DNA of 64,000 nt, from NCBI GenBank assembly GCA_010093705.1, contig MU006093.1:986849-1050848 (forward strand), written 5' to 3'. The position numbers were made by a program, and so were the translations under genes. Every line of letters begins with the position of its first letter. Within the stretch, counting starts at the first letter, position 1. The DNA is from Patellaria atrata CBS 101060 (Eukaryota; Ascomycota; Dothideomycetes; Patellariales; Patellariaceae). This document shows, one piece after another, positions 12,222-23,151 of the stretch. Below the pieces are notes generated by a model, which was given only the letters and a program-made list of their open reading frames with translations, did not search any database and was not told the DNA's origin.

Positions 12222-13538
12222 GGTCCAGGCAATTGAAATGAAGGAATATGAGGAAATTCGGAAAGAATTATAGATGGAGGGAAGATGAAAGCTGTCAAGA
12301 GATAAAGGTGCAGATGATGCAGAAAAGAATTGAGGGAGCTTTTGCGCTTTTGCTGGGTTCTCGGAGATGGGGCACTTGGGCAACCGAGCGTCATCAACAT
12401 CTCAACCTGTCCGAAAATGGAATAGTGCTCTTCGGGCCCAATCGTTGTGCTCAGAATTTAAACATCTTGCATAGTTTGTGCGTAGGGCTTGTACTTGTAG
12501 AGTATACTTGCATTAATTCTATAACTATTTTCTTTACTTCACAGCTGCGGGGCCTTGTCTCGGACATTGAAAATATAGCTGTATACAGTAGAATTTGAAT
12601 GGTGATGTCCGATCCAGACGGCACCTCTCCGTTTCACCGCATGAACCGATAACCACAAAGTATTCTAATCTTCCGACCTTTCCAGATTCCACTCTGGCAC
12701 CCTCATCCCTACCCACCCACTCCGTACACCCGCGTACTGTACTGTATGCTTTCATAGCTTCTTCTCATGGGTCAGGCGGAATTCCGAAGACTAGATTTCC
12801 GGGTCCAATTACCATATTTGGCGCATTTTCTCAACCTTATATCTATCTAGATTAATGTGTTGGACGTTCAACACAAAACAACAGCTTCCCGGAAGTTGAG
12901 TTGTAAGGTTCACAAGCGTCCTTGAGGTTAGACGTTTGAGGTCCGTCACGTGCGTAAAGATCACGTGTATCCCCCAAGAGGGTCGAGCTTTCACTTTCCG
13001 TGTCCGTTGGCCTTTCCGCTTTGTCTTCGCGCTCGAATCTCGATGAAACGGCGACTCGAGGAAACTTCAAACAATCAAAAGGTCATCCCCCTGAGTCCTC
13101 AAATAGACTCTTCAGTAAAGAACCTCTGTCGCTTTCCATCACCTCTTCTTCTTCAACAGTTTTTATCGCTTTCCAGACCTGCGTAAGTAAACGCTTCGAT
13201 AGAACACTTTCAGCTGCGCCAGACGTGACCTCCTTTGGCGTTTGTCGCTCGACTTAATCTCCAGTGTCACAATCACCTTGAGTAGTGAACCCCAAATCTC
13301 ACAAAAGGCCTTCTTCAATTCTTGTCGCCACGCCTTTCGAATTCTTTGATCAGCGTCGTAGCTTGACCTTTCGGTTCCCGCAACCTGCGTGGCTAGAACT
13401 CCAGCTTTCTGTAGCATCGCGACTCTTACTTTGGACTTATCCATCATCGTGCTGTTTAGTATAAGGACACATTCGTAAAACCTAACCCATCGCCGCTTGA
13501 GAGATAGCAATTAGGTCGTGGAGGAGTAAGAACCTAAT
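12222..13538. promoter_or_regulatory. Divergent intergenic region, citrate synthase / Seb1-like
   Basis: The 1.3 kb between two divergent starts must hold both promoters and leaders. It contains GTACTGTAC at 12734, one of eight copies in the window, and a CACGTG-like TCACGTG around 12946-12964 repeated twice. The 115-codon minus-strand frame at 13163-13510 is Arg/Lys-rich, has no recognisable family, and is not called. Confidence 0.45.
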
Positions 13539-16033
13539 ATGTCTACTGTAGCAGACTTAGATGGCTTGCTTCGAGCAATGCTAGCACTTAAACCACCAGG
13601 AGTAGCAAAAGCAAAAGTCGAAGCTATCACAAAACTCTGCATAGAGAATGTTCAGGTACGGACGTGTGGAATTCTCGCGCCACACCGAGATGCATCACTC
13701 TATTTGAGGATCTATTACTGACCACGCATGCTTGAGATAGTCTGAATCCGTTATCGTCCAAAAGATATTCACACATTCGAAGAAGACTCCTCCAACCCAT
13801 AAATTAGGAGTATTGTACATCGTAGATTCCGTAACGCGACAATGGATCGAGAAGGCTAGAAGCTCTGGCCAGGCACTTGTAGGCGCCTCTGCTGCTGCTG
13901 GGACTTTTGCTGCCGGTGTGCACAGAATGACTGAACTGATACCATCTATGATGAACGATTTGCTTCCAAGCCTACCAGAAAACCAAAAGGTATGCATTCT
14001 TTATACCTGGGTTTAGGCAAGATGGTTGATTGCACGGACGTGGCATGGTTAATCCCGCTACCTTATGAAGCCATTGCTGTTCATTATCATCATCGTGCTT
14101 TGAACACCACTGTGTTGCTCTATGCTTACAAATGACTGTAGGAGAAAACTTCACGACTTTTAGACATATGGAAAGCCACACAAACTCTTCCAGCATCAGT
14201 AGTGGATGACTACAAGCAGAAACTCAGTAGTCCAGCGAGTAAGTACATCAGAAGCTGTCTTTTTCCCAACACTATGCTTCACGAGGAAGATGATCTCTGC
14301 ATATAGAGGAGTCTAATATGACTATATAGACACTCAAGAAGCAGTACAGCCACCACCAGCGGTACCTCAACCACCAGCGGCAAACACGGATGCCGGGTCA
14401 ATTCTTGCAGCTCTCGTTAATATGGGCAAACAACAAACTAATGGCGCTACCCAAACACCTTCCGCAATGAGCAACCTATTTGCGGGTCAACCTCCAGTAT
14501 TAACTCAACCTACTGTTCAACCTACATTGCAACCACCTTCTCTCCTAGTTAACCTACCTTCCTACAGTAATTCGACTGACTTAGTAAACGCGACGTCTTT
14601 CCAACAGAACGCGCTGGCTCCACAGGTCCAATTGCAACCAAATAATTACCCGGTACCACCTGTAGCATCCCAGCCCGCCGCGAATGGCCAAGATGGTAAT
14701 GATATAGCCAATGCTTTGAAATTACAACTAGCACAGGCTTTGATTTCAGGTCAAGTCCCACCTGAACAACTTCAGCAAGTACTAGCAGCATTATCTGCTC
14801 CAGCACCCGCTGCGGCTCCAAGTATAATCCAACCGGTAAGTCTACCAACTGTTGTTCCGCAGGCACCTCAGAATGTAGGCCTCGGTCAACCAGATAGGAA
14901 CGATTATAGTTCAGCTACTCACAACGCTCATATACGTGAGCAAAACAATAGTCCGGAGAAACATAGGTATCGGGATCGTAGTCGGTCACCGGATTATAAG
15001 CGGACCCGTCTTTCTCCGCCTAATCGTCGTCAGAGCCCTGTATACGGTGTCTATGATCCTGATTCAGCCGCGATACGTGATAGTTCTGCAAATGGCGATA
15101 GCGATCGACGAGACGGCAATAGAGGCCGCCGTCGAGGTAATCGTCAGGATTTTCGTCAACGCAGCCCACCAAGTTCCAAAGCCCGTCCAAGTCCTCCAAC
15201 GCAACCGCGTAAGATGCAGCAGAAGTGGATTGAATTTGACAGGACTTTGCCTCCGGGTACCATCAAAGTATTGAGTCGCACACTATTTGTCGGTGGCGTC
15301 ATGGGATCCGAATCTGAGATTAGAAATATTTTCAATAGGTTTGGTAAGATTCAATCTTGCATCGTCAACCTTGATAGGCGCCATGCCTTCATTAAAATGG
15401 TAGATCGACAAGGTGCCGTTGTTGCGAAGGAAGCTATGGACCATATGACCGATCCCGAGATCTTGAGTAAAGCTCGTCAGGTATACACTTCCTCCACATC
15501 AAGCTCTATCGAATCTCTAACAGTTTTAGACCAAATGGGCCGTCGGTTTTGGACCACGTGAATGTAGTGATTATGATGTGGGCATCAGTATCATCCCGAT
15601 CAAGACACTAACCGAGGCGGACAAGAAGTGGGTACATACTGCAGAATACGGTGGCATTGGAGATAGAACCCTTGAATCCGGAATGGTCATGGAAGAGCCA
15701 GACATTGAGATCGGAGCAGGTGTATCGTCGAAGGGTAAGATCCTACTCTTTACTTTATCTAAAAATAGCTGAATTAACCCCTTAGTTCTAGCAATGAGCA
15801 AGCGTGTCATCCCTGAGGCGATGCGAGGAGGTAGACATGGCAACCATGGCAATAATCATGGCTCCAGTCATCGTGATCGGTCCGATAACCAAGGCTCTCG
15901 TTTCCGTAAGCCTGAACCTCGTCATCCTGAACCGCGCCATGTGGAGCCGCGCGGTGTCGAACCTAACATCGTTACCGCGCCTCCAGCTGTGCCGACATTT
16001 GGCTTCCAGCTTCCCCTAGGAAATCGCACATGA
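13539..16033 (+). CDS. Seb1/Nrd1-like CID-RRM transcription termination factor
   Basis: Six exons: 13539-13655, 13741-13989, 14142-14238, 14330-15480, 15530-15734 and 15792-16033; 686 residues. Residues 1 to about 150 form a CTD-interacting domain (LRAMLALKPPGVAKAKVEAI; VLYIVDSVTRQWIEKAR; LLDIWKATQTLPASVVDDYK). A Gln/Pro-rich linker and an Arg/Ser block follow. An RRM starts near residue 470 (RTLFVGGVMGSESEIRNIF, then RHAFIKM). Behind it is the Seb1-type extension TKWAVGFGPRECSDYDVGIS with GVSSKAMSKRV. The family (S. pombe Seb1, yeast Nrd1) reads the phosphorylated RNA polymerase II tail and nascent RNA to direct 3'-end formation and, in fission yeast, heterochromatin. The last acceptor could be 15785 or 15791; the second restores the SSKAMSKRV motif and was chosen. 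Confidence 0.93.
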
Positions 16034-16569
16034 GCGACTGCTCACTACAATCATGCAATGACCCATTCTTCCCCACCCTCTTTCCTTACTTATTGTATGA
16101 GTCCTTATCGTAGTGGGACCGTTCGGTTATCTCATTTTCTATCTCATCAGCTTCAGGGATAGCTATTCTATGGATGGGAGGCACTTGAGTGTGGCATAGC
16201 TTGCCTGGTATGGAGTTCAAGGTGTGTTCGATCGGAGGACTCTTATATATGCACTAAAAGGTCGAGATACTTGCGTGAAGGTTGCTTAAGTGTATATCTA
16301 TGGTCGGTTTCAATTGATCCCTCAAACGCTTTCGCGTCAATCAGCTAATCTAAATCCATTTACGTCTCCCGTACTTGTTACATTGACAACGTGATATGCC
16401 CTTCGACCGAGCTACTAACACGACCGTCCGCGCACTTTTCTTTCCTCAACTCTTGAATATTTAAGGCCTGCATAATTTTAACCAGGGTGAGAGGTTTGAC
16501 GTTGTGTAAAAAAGGCAAGATAAGACTCAGCCATCATAAGACTCGACCTGATATCCTAAGGATATCGAT
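16034..16569. other. 3' flank of Seb1-like gene
   Basis: T-rich 3' flank of the Seb1-like gene leading into the candidate Pol III gene. No protein-like frame and no other feature is visible. Confidence 0.45.
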
Positions 16570-16842
16570 TCAAAAAGGTCCGTGTAATTTTCAATTTCTG
16601 ACCTGCGCACTTTGAATACACTCCCGGGGAGCCAGGTCTCCCAACTAACTTGTGGCAGAGCGGTCAGGCAGTCTGATTACGATACCCCTTTCCCCCAAAT
16701 CGTCATCGGGCCGAAACTCCTTCCGTGCGGGTTTAACGGTAAACCTCAGGTCAATGGAGCAGCGGCAGCAAAAACCCGTCTGGAGGTTCAAGGAGGCCTT
16801 CGGGCCTAATTGTTTTGTGATTTAACTTTTTTTTTTTTTTTT
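16570..16842 (+). ncRNA. Candidate signal recognition particle RNA (7SL/scR1 type)
   Basis: The stretch has no coding frame of note and ends in a 16-T run at 16827-16842, a strong Pol III terminator. Its core has the ordered conserved elements of the SRP S domain: GGTAAACC (16738), CAGGTC (16747), GGAGCAG (16756) and CAAAAACCCG (16769), in the order and close to the spacing seen in vertebrate 7SL. CGGGTTT (16728-16734) can pair with AAACCCG (16772-16778) to close the helix 8 region. TGTAAT at 16583 fits the Alu-domain motif of fungal SRP RNAs. TGGCAGAGCGG (16653) matches an A box and GGTTCAAGG (16785) half-matches a B box. An AGGCC-TTCG-GGCCT hairpin lies at 16794-16807. The 5' end is a guess, and the apical helix 8 loop is shorter than the usual tetraloop form. 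Another Pol III RNA remains possible. Confidence 0.6.
16827..16842 (+). terminator. Pol III-type T-run terminator
   Basis: Sixteen consecutive T on the plus strand close the candidate SRP RNA. A weaker TTTT at 16813-16816 could stop part of the transcripts earlier. Confidence 0.5.
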
Positions 16843-16997
16843 GCCCTTCTTTCAGGAGTCTTTGCTATTCCTATGAATTTACCTTTTGTAAGATTGATAG
16901 TCATATAATTAGACACAAAAGGACTCTCAAAAGGCGAATGTTATTACATGTCCTTAAACCTCTATATGCGACACGTCCTTCGTCCAAGCTTGACCTT

Positions 16998-17611
16998 TCA
17001 TCTCTTCTCTCGATTCACAAGAATATCAGTTTGTCCAGCCTCATTATCCCCTTCTTCCCCATCCTCCCCATCCTCCTCATCCTCTTCATCCTCCTCATCC
17101 TCCCCATTAAGCATGCCGGCCCCTTCTTTCCCCTCCTCCAGCGCTCTATATTTCCTCCTAGCTTTCTTCTCCCTGCTCGCCTTCCTCTTCTTATTTACCT
17201 CTGCCTTTATCTTCGTCCTAGCCTGGTCTCCATTCTTTAGCTCATCTAGCTTCTCGGCCAATAACCGCCGTGCAACCTTCCGGTTCTGGCTTCGAGACCT
17301 AGTAGCTTGGCATTTTATGACCAGTCCGGTGGGAAGGTGTTTCAGTTGGACTGCGGAGGCAGTTTTGTTCTGTGGCGGGTTAATCGGGGTGAAAATTATG
17401 TATAAGACTGACATACGATCTTTTGTCCGCCCGGCCCACTACCCTTGAGGAATGCCTCCTCTATATCGGCTTCATTGAGGGTGGGACGGGGAGGGAGGTC
17501 TAGGGATTTAGAGAGGATGGAGGTGGTGTGGAGGAAGCGGGTAGGGTGCCATTGCAGGTCAGGAGTTCTGATGCACGATTGAATTTTGCGAGATGCGAGT
17601 CGCAAGATCAT
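16998..17611 (-). CDS. Mitochondrial GGQ release-factor-like protein (Rso55/MTRFR family)
   Basis: Two exons on the minus strand, 17611-17417 and 17369-16998, with a 47-nt intron directly behind the catalytic loop; 188 residues. The N-terminus MILRLASRKIQSCIRTP is a likely mitochondrial presequence. LNEADIEEAFLKGSGPGGQKI leads into the GGQ motif (residues 61-63), followed by NKTASAVQLKHLPTGLVIKC and TRSRSQNRKVARRLL, the class I release factor catalytic domain. There is no codon-recognition domain, as in yeast Rso55 and human MTRFR (C12orf65), which rescue stalled mitochondrial ribosomes or peptidyl-tRNA. The C-terminus is Lys/Arg-rich, then has an unusual run of Glu/Asp. The gene is divergent from RRP36 with 188 bp between start codons. 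Confidence 0.92.
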
Positions 17612-17799
17612 TTCTCGTAAAGGTCATGACATTTTGTGAGTATAGCTTATTTTGAATATTCAGTTAGCTAGCCATCATAGAGGTCGAAGTTCAGATGGCA
17701 CCAGCTCTCACCGCCCTCATTCTGCCCCGCAAAGACCGAAAAAGTTGATATCCCAAGTTTACAACTTCAAGGTTTACTGAGACAACCTACAACGCCACA
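17612..17799. promoter_or_regulatory. Compact divergent promoter, Rso55-like / RRP36
   Basis: Only 188 bp separate the two divergent start codons, so the two genes very likely share regulatory sequence. No particular factor site is claimed. Confidence 0.55.
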
Positions 17800-18909
17800 A
17801 TGGTTTTGTCCCGCAATTTTAGCCGCTCTCTCCGCGCCCGAGAAGAGGAATCAGATGACGAGCCCTACTCAGACGAACTTGAAGTGTCCTCACCCTCTAT
17901 CCTTGACACAGGTGAGGGCGGTGAGATACAAAGCTCGGAAGAGGATCTGGACGGAGAACTAGCTGAAAACGACGATGATGAGAGCGATGCCACAAATGGC
18001 AATGAGGACTTTAAAGAGAAGCTGAGCAAAATTCCCTTCGGCGCCCTAGTGAAAGCCCAAGCCGCGGTCAACGCAATTGAGAACGATCCAACCAACAAGA
18101 AGCGCAAACGAGGTGCAGAGGAATCTGAAGAGTATAGGGAAAAACTCAAAGCACTTCGCCAGCGTATCAAAGAATTCAAAGGGTCGAAGAAGAAGGCGGA
18201 CTCGGACTCGAAATCAATCAAGAGAGATAGCGGCAGTTCAACAGACTCTAGATCTCGTGCTCAGGACCAGCGCAAAGCTACCACTTTCCCTGACCCTCCA
18301 GACTCTGACTCCGGCTCAGGATCAGACTCCAATTCAAACTCCGACGAAGGCGATGCTCCCCAATCTAGGAAATCCCGCAAATCCCGCTCCTCGAAGCACG
18401 CACCTCAAACCCTCTCCTCAAAGCGGGCAGTTCCACGCACCCGGGAAGTAGTCCCCACGAATACTCGAAGCGCTCCCCGCGACCCCCGCTTTGACCCTCT
18501 CGCTGGTCCCATAAATGAGATAAAGTTTGCTGCTAACTACTCATTCCTCACCGACTACCGGCGCTCCGAGCTACAGGAACTCAAAAAGGCCTTGAAAACC
18601 ACAAAATCCGAAGATGTGAAGGAGAAACTCAGCAAAGAGATCACAGCGCGTGAAAATAGGGAGAGAGCACGGGAGAACAAGGAACGAGAGGAGAGAGTCA
18701 GACAGCAGGCAAAGAGGGAGGAGAGAGAGAAGGTAAAGCAAGGCAAGAAGCCTTTCTATCTGAAGGAGAAGGAGATCAAGAAGAGGGCCCTTGTGCAGAA
18801 GTGGGAGGGTATGAAGGGCAGGGAGAGGGAGAAAGCGGTAGAGAGGAAGAGGAAGAAGGTTGAGGGGAAGGAGAAGAGGAAGTTGCCGAGGACGAGAAGG
18901 GAGGGATAG
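17800..18909 (+). CDS. RRP36: rRNA biogenesis protein Rrp36
   Basis: A single exon of 369 codons. The N-terminal half is acidic and Ser-rich (many Glu/Asp/Ser runs) with the motif KIPFGALVKAQAAV. The conserved RRP36 domain starts near residue 225 with RDPRFDPLAGPINEIKFAANYSFLTDYR and continues as a Lys/Arg/Glu coiled-coil-like helix with GKKPFYLKEKEIKKR, ending in a basic tail. Rrp36 is a nucleolar component of the early pre-ribosomal (90S/SSU processome) particle needed for cleavages that release 18S rRNA. The ATG is preceded by CCACA and lies at the start of the conserved basic N-terminus. Confidence 0.95.
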   Translation: MVLSRNFSRSLRAREEESDDEPYSDELEVSSPSILDTGEGGEIQSSEEDLDGELAENDDDESDATNGNEDFKEKLSKIPFGALVKAQAAVNAIENDPTNKKRKRGAEESEEYREKLKALRQRIKEFKGSKKKADSDSKSIKRDSGSSTDSRSRAQDQRKATTFPDPPDSDSGSGSDSNSNSDEGDAPQSRKSRKSRSSKHAPQTLSSKRAVPRTREVVPTNTRSAPRDPRFDPLAGPINEIKFAANYSFLTDYRRSELQELKKALKTTKSEDVKEKLSKEITARENRERARENKEREERVRQQAKREEREKVKQGKKPFYLKEKEIKKRALVQKWEGMKGREREKAVERKRKKVEGKEKRKLPRTRREG

Positions 18910-20420
18910 GGTGACTTTAGGCGGAATTTGGGGACCGTATGTCTGGATGGTATTTTTATAAACAGTACGAATGAAAAGAAATGTACATTGTATGGAAATA
19001 TGATGCTTATGAATCGCAGATATCACCCATATCAAGATTTTGTCTTCCTGCGAGCAATTCACGATTACGAATCAAATTATCGACGTACATTCTATCCATT
19101 CATCAAAGAGATCCTTTTGGCTTGCCTTCCGGTAACAGATTCGGGCTACTGACCAATTATCTTTGTAATTTGTTTTCATACCTGACGCTTATTTTCTCTA
19201 CTTCAGCATGGGAGCGAAAAGGTCGCTACTACTACTCAATCTAGACGACCATTAACTAGACGTAGTAACTTTGAATATCGGGTCATTGATAAGGCTAAGG
19301 GTGGCGATGTGTATCACCCTGCGGTTTATGACTTAGTTGAGGTTCGTAAGGATATACCACTTTACTATCTATTAAGCTTCGAGGTGTAAGGAATAAACTT
19401 CTCCGGACAGCAACCAGATCATCCCCCAGCTCTTCAAGAGCGAGTATCATCGAAGAGCCCCTTAATCTCGTGGTGAGCCGGTAGCTACTCTTCAAAACCC
19501 ATAACGACTGTATCCTCAATCCTACGATGAACAAGTTTATCCTCAGACACCAGGAACACGATCCCAAGAGCAACAGAAACGGCTAACAGGTACGCCGTCA
19601 TATGTACAGCAAGCGTACAGCCGACCGACGAACAATCACTATGACGAAGGAGGTTAGAATCCTAGTCCGACCCCCTACTATTATGAACCCCTCAATCACT
19701 GTACCATTACCATACGCTTGGAGCCGTACCGTTGGCTTAAGCGCATATTGGTCAGACGCTATTGATACTACACTCCCCCCCGTATCATTAAAATTACTCG
19801 TTCAAAATGTTCCCCTGTTGTACCGATTCTCGTCTACTATACTACGCGTCTTCAAGCTGTCTCTCAGTCAACCGTACAAGGCATAGTAGAATGTCCGAAG
19901 ACCCACAATTGGACGAATAGCAGAACCGTATACATTAGAGTATTGTATAACCAGTGGTAGGTTTGTCTCAAGTCTATGGTATGAGGAGAGTGAGGGATCG
20001 TAGTAAGGGTTTTTAACTGATCAATCGAGTCGATGATGCAGAAGATAGAGATTGATACTTCGGAAGAACGGTCCAAGAGCAGATGCTCAACAGGTGCAAG
20101 CGTATGCAGGTCGAGATTCTCAATTGTGTCCGGAAGACTTACAGTGCAACCGCTGAAACCCTATGAGTGCGTCGTACAGCAAATCAGTTTGTGTCATGAC
20201 TAAGTAGGTAAACAATCCAACTCAATAGTCTTTTAGAATGCGTTGGAATGTAATGGCAAGAAAGAACAACATTATGGCGGAGACATTCTCGGTATGCAAC
20301 ACGTTTAACCTACCAACACGGCCGAACGCTGCGAACACTGCATACCCAAACCTATTTACAGGATCAAGCAGCGTAATGAGGGAGAACAACTATATTTCCC
20401 AAAAAAGGAGTGCATGCTGG
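18910..20420 (+). pseudogene. Probable decayed gene, family unknown
   Basis: No intact gene can be built, yet parts read like coding sequence on the plus strand. One piece is the frame around 19008-19132 (NRRYHPYQDFVFLRAIHDY). Another follows a plausible intron end at 19206 (KVATTTQSRRPLTRRSNFEY, then GGDVYHPAVYDLVE). A third lies near 19528-19640 (YDEQVYPQTPGTRSQEQQKR, then SYVQQAYSRPTNNHYDEGG). A fourth lies near 20070-20160 (EQMLNRCKRMQVEILNCVRK). Stop codons and frame changes separate them. I cannot name the family. It may be a degenerated host gene or a multi-exon gene I cannot resolve. Confidence 0.3.
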
Positions 20421-20505
20421 GATAGCACTTATAAAGCCGTACAGCATAAGACAAAACACCCGCCAAAAAGACAAAATATCCTCCCATCTATTTCATACAC
20501 CACCA

Positions 20506-21947
20506 TCAGTCCCTACCGCGCGCGACGCCCTTTTCCCAATCCTCACTCCCATTCTCCCCCTTCCCCCTACTATCCGCCACACTTGCCGTCTCAACCTCAA
20601 TAGTCGTTTGAGCCACAATCTCTCCCTTCCCCCACAAGCCCCTCCCACCATCCAGAGCCCTCTCATCGCTCTCCGGGGTCCCCGGCCTACGTCCCCCAAA
20701 CCCACTTAACCCAAACTCAAACTTCTTCCCCTCCTCCTTACTAACCGCAAAGATCTGCGTATGTCCCGGCTGCAGATACGAGAGTCGATGCGAGCCCTGC
20801 GTGCCGTCTCCCTTGCGGTGACCGGTGCGGGAGCGCTCGTTTTCGTCGCCGTAGTGGGGCAGGTAGGAGCGCTTGGTGCCGGACGAGGAGATGGTGCGCA
20901 GGAAGGGGAACCATTCGCGCAGAAGGGGCCAGATCATGGGGAGGTTGGCGACATAAACGGCGACAGAGGCTTCGCGCGTGTACCAGAGCATGTACGCCGT
21001 GTCGTAGACGTCGGAGAGGTTGTACACCTTGGTTAGGATCGCGGCGATGATCTGTAGGGCGCCAGTGGTGAGTTCTCTCTCTACAGAGAAGCTGAGATCA
21101 AGGGAAAGGAGGGAAATAGAACTTACGACGAAGATGCCCATGCTGAAGACGAGGGCAAGAATGACTTTTTGGCGGAGTGGCATTTTGAGCTTTATTACTG
21201 TGGGGATAGGGATGAGAAGCATGAGGAAATCGCTGGATATATTGAAGCATGCTTGTGCGATAGCGTAGTGTTCTAGAGTAGTACATTGTGGGTTCGGAGG
21301 AGGGACAGCCCAATAACCGTTGAAAGGTCTACAGGCGAAGAAGAATGCTAGCTCCGTGGCTACCCAGCCACACAGAACGTAGATTCCCAGGTATTTGACG
21401 AATTTTTGCTGGTGGGAGCCGGCTAGTAGCCTGTTATACATGAACAGAAAGCAGAATTTGAGCGTGTAAATGACATTGAGCATGCCCTGTTCCGATTCAT
21501 AAGCTTTTGTATGCAAAGGTTCGATATTCTCTTACCTGCTCAGATATTACGACGATTTTCGAACCTTTTATACGTTCTTGTATCTCCTCTTGTGAAAACG
21601 TCTCGTAAAGCTCGAGGGGGAATAGATTACTTCCCCCTCCTGCTGTTATAATATTCAGACAGACTACAAGAACTGTATACCAAGCCTATAGGTGTCAACA
21701 TGAACGAAACTGGTTTGGACAGCGAGTAAATGTAACGTACAGCGGCAGCAAACATCAGATAGTCATCAGGAGCGAGGCCTTTGAGACCTACTCGATGTAT
21801 TCTCGCATAACTACGCAAATTAGAAAGTTGTCGATAAAAAAGTATGGTGGCCCATTACGTTCGTAAGCATATGGTCAACATTCCAACACCATATAATGAC
21901 CATGATTGTATGGATAGCGTCCGCTGGAAGTCTGATCCGTCACTCAT
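20506..21947 (-). CDS. Fungal rhodopsin-domain (SAT4-type) membrane protein
   Basis: Five exons on the minus strand: 21947-21859, 21810-21741, 21685-21536, 21486-21127 and 21051-20506; 404 residues. The N-terminus carries LRTYARIHRVGLKGLAPDDY, typical of the fungal rhodopsin domain, then hydrophobic helices around YTVLVVCLNIIT, NVIYTLKFCFLFMYNRLL, YLGIYVLCGWVATELAFFFA with CRPFNGYW, CFNISSDFLMLLIPIPTV, KVILALVFSMGIFVIIAAIL, and TREASVAVYVANLPMIWPLL. This makes seven membrane segments. The cytoplasmic tail is long, charged and low in complexity. Members are abundant in Pezizomycotina; most have no proven ligand, and some lie in secondary-metabolite clusters or are Pth11-like. The last intron (75 nt) is a multiple of three, so retention would not shift the frame. 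Confidence 0.88.
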
Positions 21948-22871
21948 CTTTCTAGTAAGTTTGATGGAAGACGTTCAGAATCAGATAGATACTATAGAGA
22001 GGGGACAAGAATGTAAAATGAAGTAAAGACTGTTATACGACAGAGTGACTATATTGTTTTTACAAGATATTCCAGCGCTCTAGCTCAGACCGAGTCGGCG
22101 AGGGGAACGAAAGATCTAGACATAGCTTGTTTTTTATCATGCCGTACTAGAAAGTGGGATCCTAGGGATAGGAAATAATAATCCCGCATTAAACATTATT
22201 GGAGCATTCAGGAGTAACAGATTTGTTTTGTAGGAGAAGGGAGCTGGACCGTCATCAAAAAGATCTACAACATGGAAGTCATCGAACGTGCCTAACTGAG
22301 AATAGCTCTGTAAAATTAGATTTATCTGAAGAGGCCAGGGAAATTAGAGATTTAGATGTTTGGATATCTTCGTAGTAACAAATCTTCGGGATGACGGCAA
22401 GTCAGCACGTTTACTTGACTGTGTCTTACCGAAGAGTAGGTCCTTCAGCGCCTTTGAAATGCTTGACATCCGAGGATTTGACCATTGGGACGAGGTCTTT
22501 GAACACGCTCAGGTAGTCAGGTGAAGCAGATAGGTAATAAAAAAGCGTGGGTGGAATGCGCTACTGTTCCTGGCCTGAAGATCGATACGGTGGCTGGACA
22601 GCTGCCGCGGATTTTAAGTGGCCATTAGAAAACGATGTTGCCAATGTGTACGATAACTCGCGTGGGGTCTCCCCTATATACCAAAACATATTTTAGAGAG
22701 TTTGCCACGCTTGAATAGTTGTCTACTTGAACTTCTCCTCTTCGTCATTTTACAAGTAGGATCTATTATTCACCTACAGGCTACACCACTCGTACTGATT
22801 ACCAACAGCACTCGCTACCGGCGAGAGGAAATCGAGGCTTACAGTTGACGGAAGGATACCGCCGCTGACCG

Positions 22872-22940
22872 TCCTGAAGTCCTGAAGTCAAGCTAGCGTA
22901 ACGGCTTTCCGTCCAGGAGTCCACGGTAGGGACTTCAGGA
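22872..22940. repeat. Inverted repeat with a duplicated arm
   Basis: TCCTGAAGTCC (22872-22882) is complemented by GGACTTCAGGA (22930-22940), and TCCTGAAGTC occurs again at 22880-22889. The stem could fold around a loop of about 47 nt. This may be a remnant of a small transposon end; there is no other evidence. Confidence 0.4.
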
Positions 22941-23127
22941 GTCAACGTCAAGATAAACAAGTTGGTTGATCCTGCCGAGACAGATTTGACCCTTAATCAT
23001 CCTACATATGCAAGCAAATGCAAGGAACGATAAGCATGAAGATCCATATGGTAATTGTGGCGCTTGCTTGTGAAAGCGAATAATAATGAATCTCTTGCTG
23101 GTCTGCGGCATTTGACTTACTGATAAG

Positions 23128-23151
23128 GAGAGAGAGAGAGAGAGAGAGATA
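23128..23151. repeat. GA dinucleotide microsatellite
   Basis: About twelve GA units in non-coding DNA. Length variation between strains is likely. Confidence 0.9.

Noticed and set aside
13163-13510. 115-codon minus-strand frame upstream of the Seb1-like gene
   Set aside because: No family, basic low-quality composition, and it lies in the likely leader of the divergent gene.
16640-16730. tRNA-like A box (TGGCAGAGCGG)
   Set aside because: No acceptor stem, anticodon arm or T arm can be folded around it at tRNA spacing. Better explained as the internal promoter of the candidate SRP RNA.
22963-22976. TGGTTGATCCTGCC, identical to the start of 18S rRNA
   Set aside because: Only 14 bases match; the next bases (GAGACAG) diverge from 18S at once and no further rRNA follows. 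Treated as chance or a tiny remnant, not an rRNA gene.
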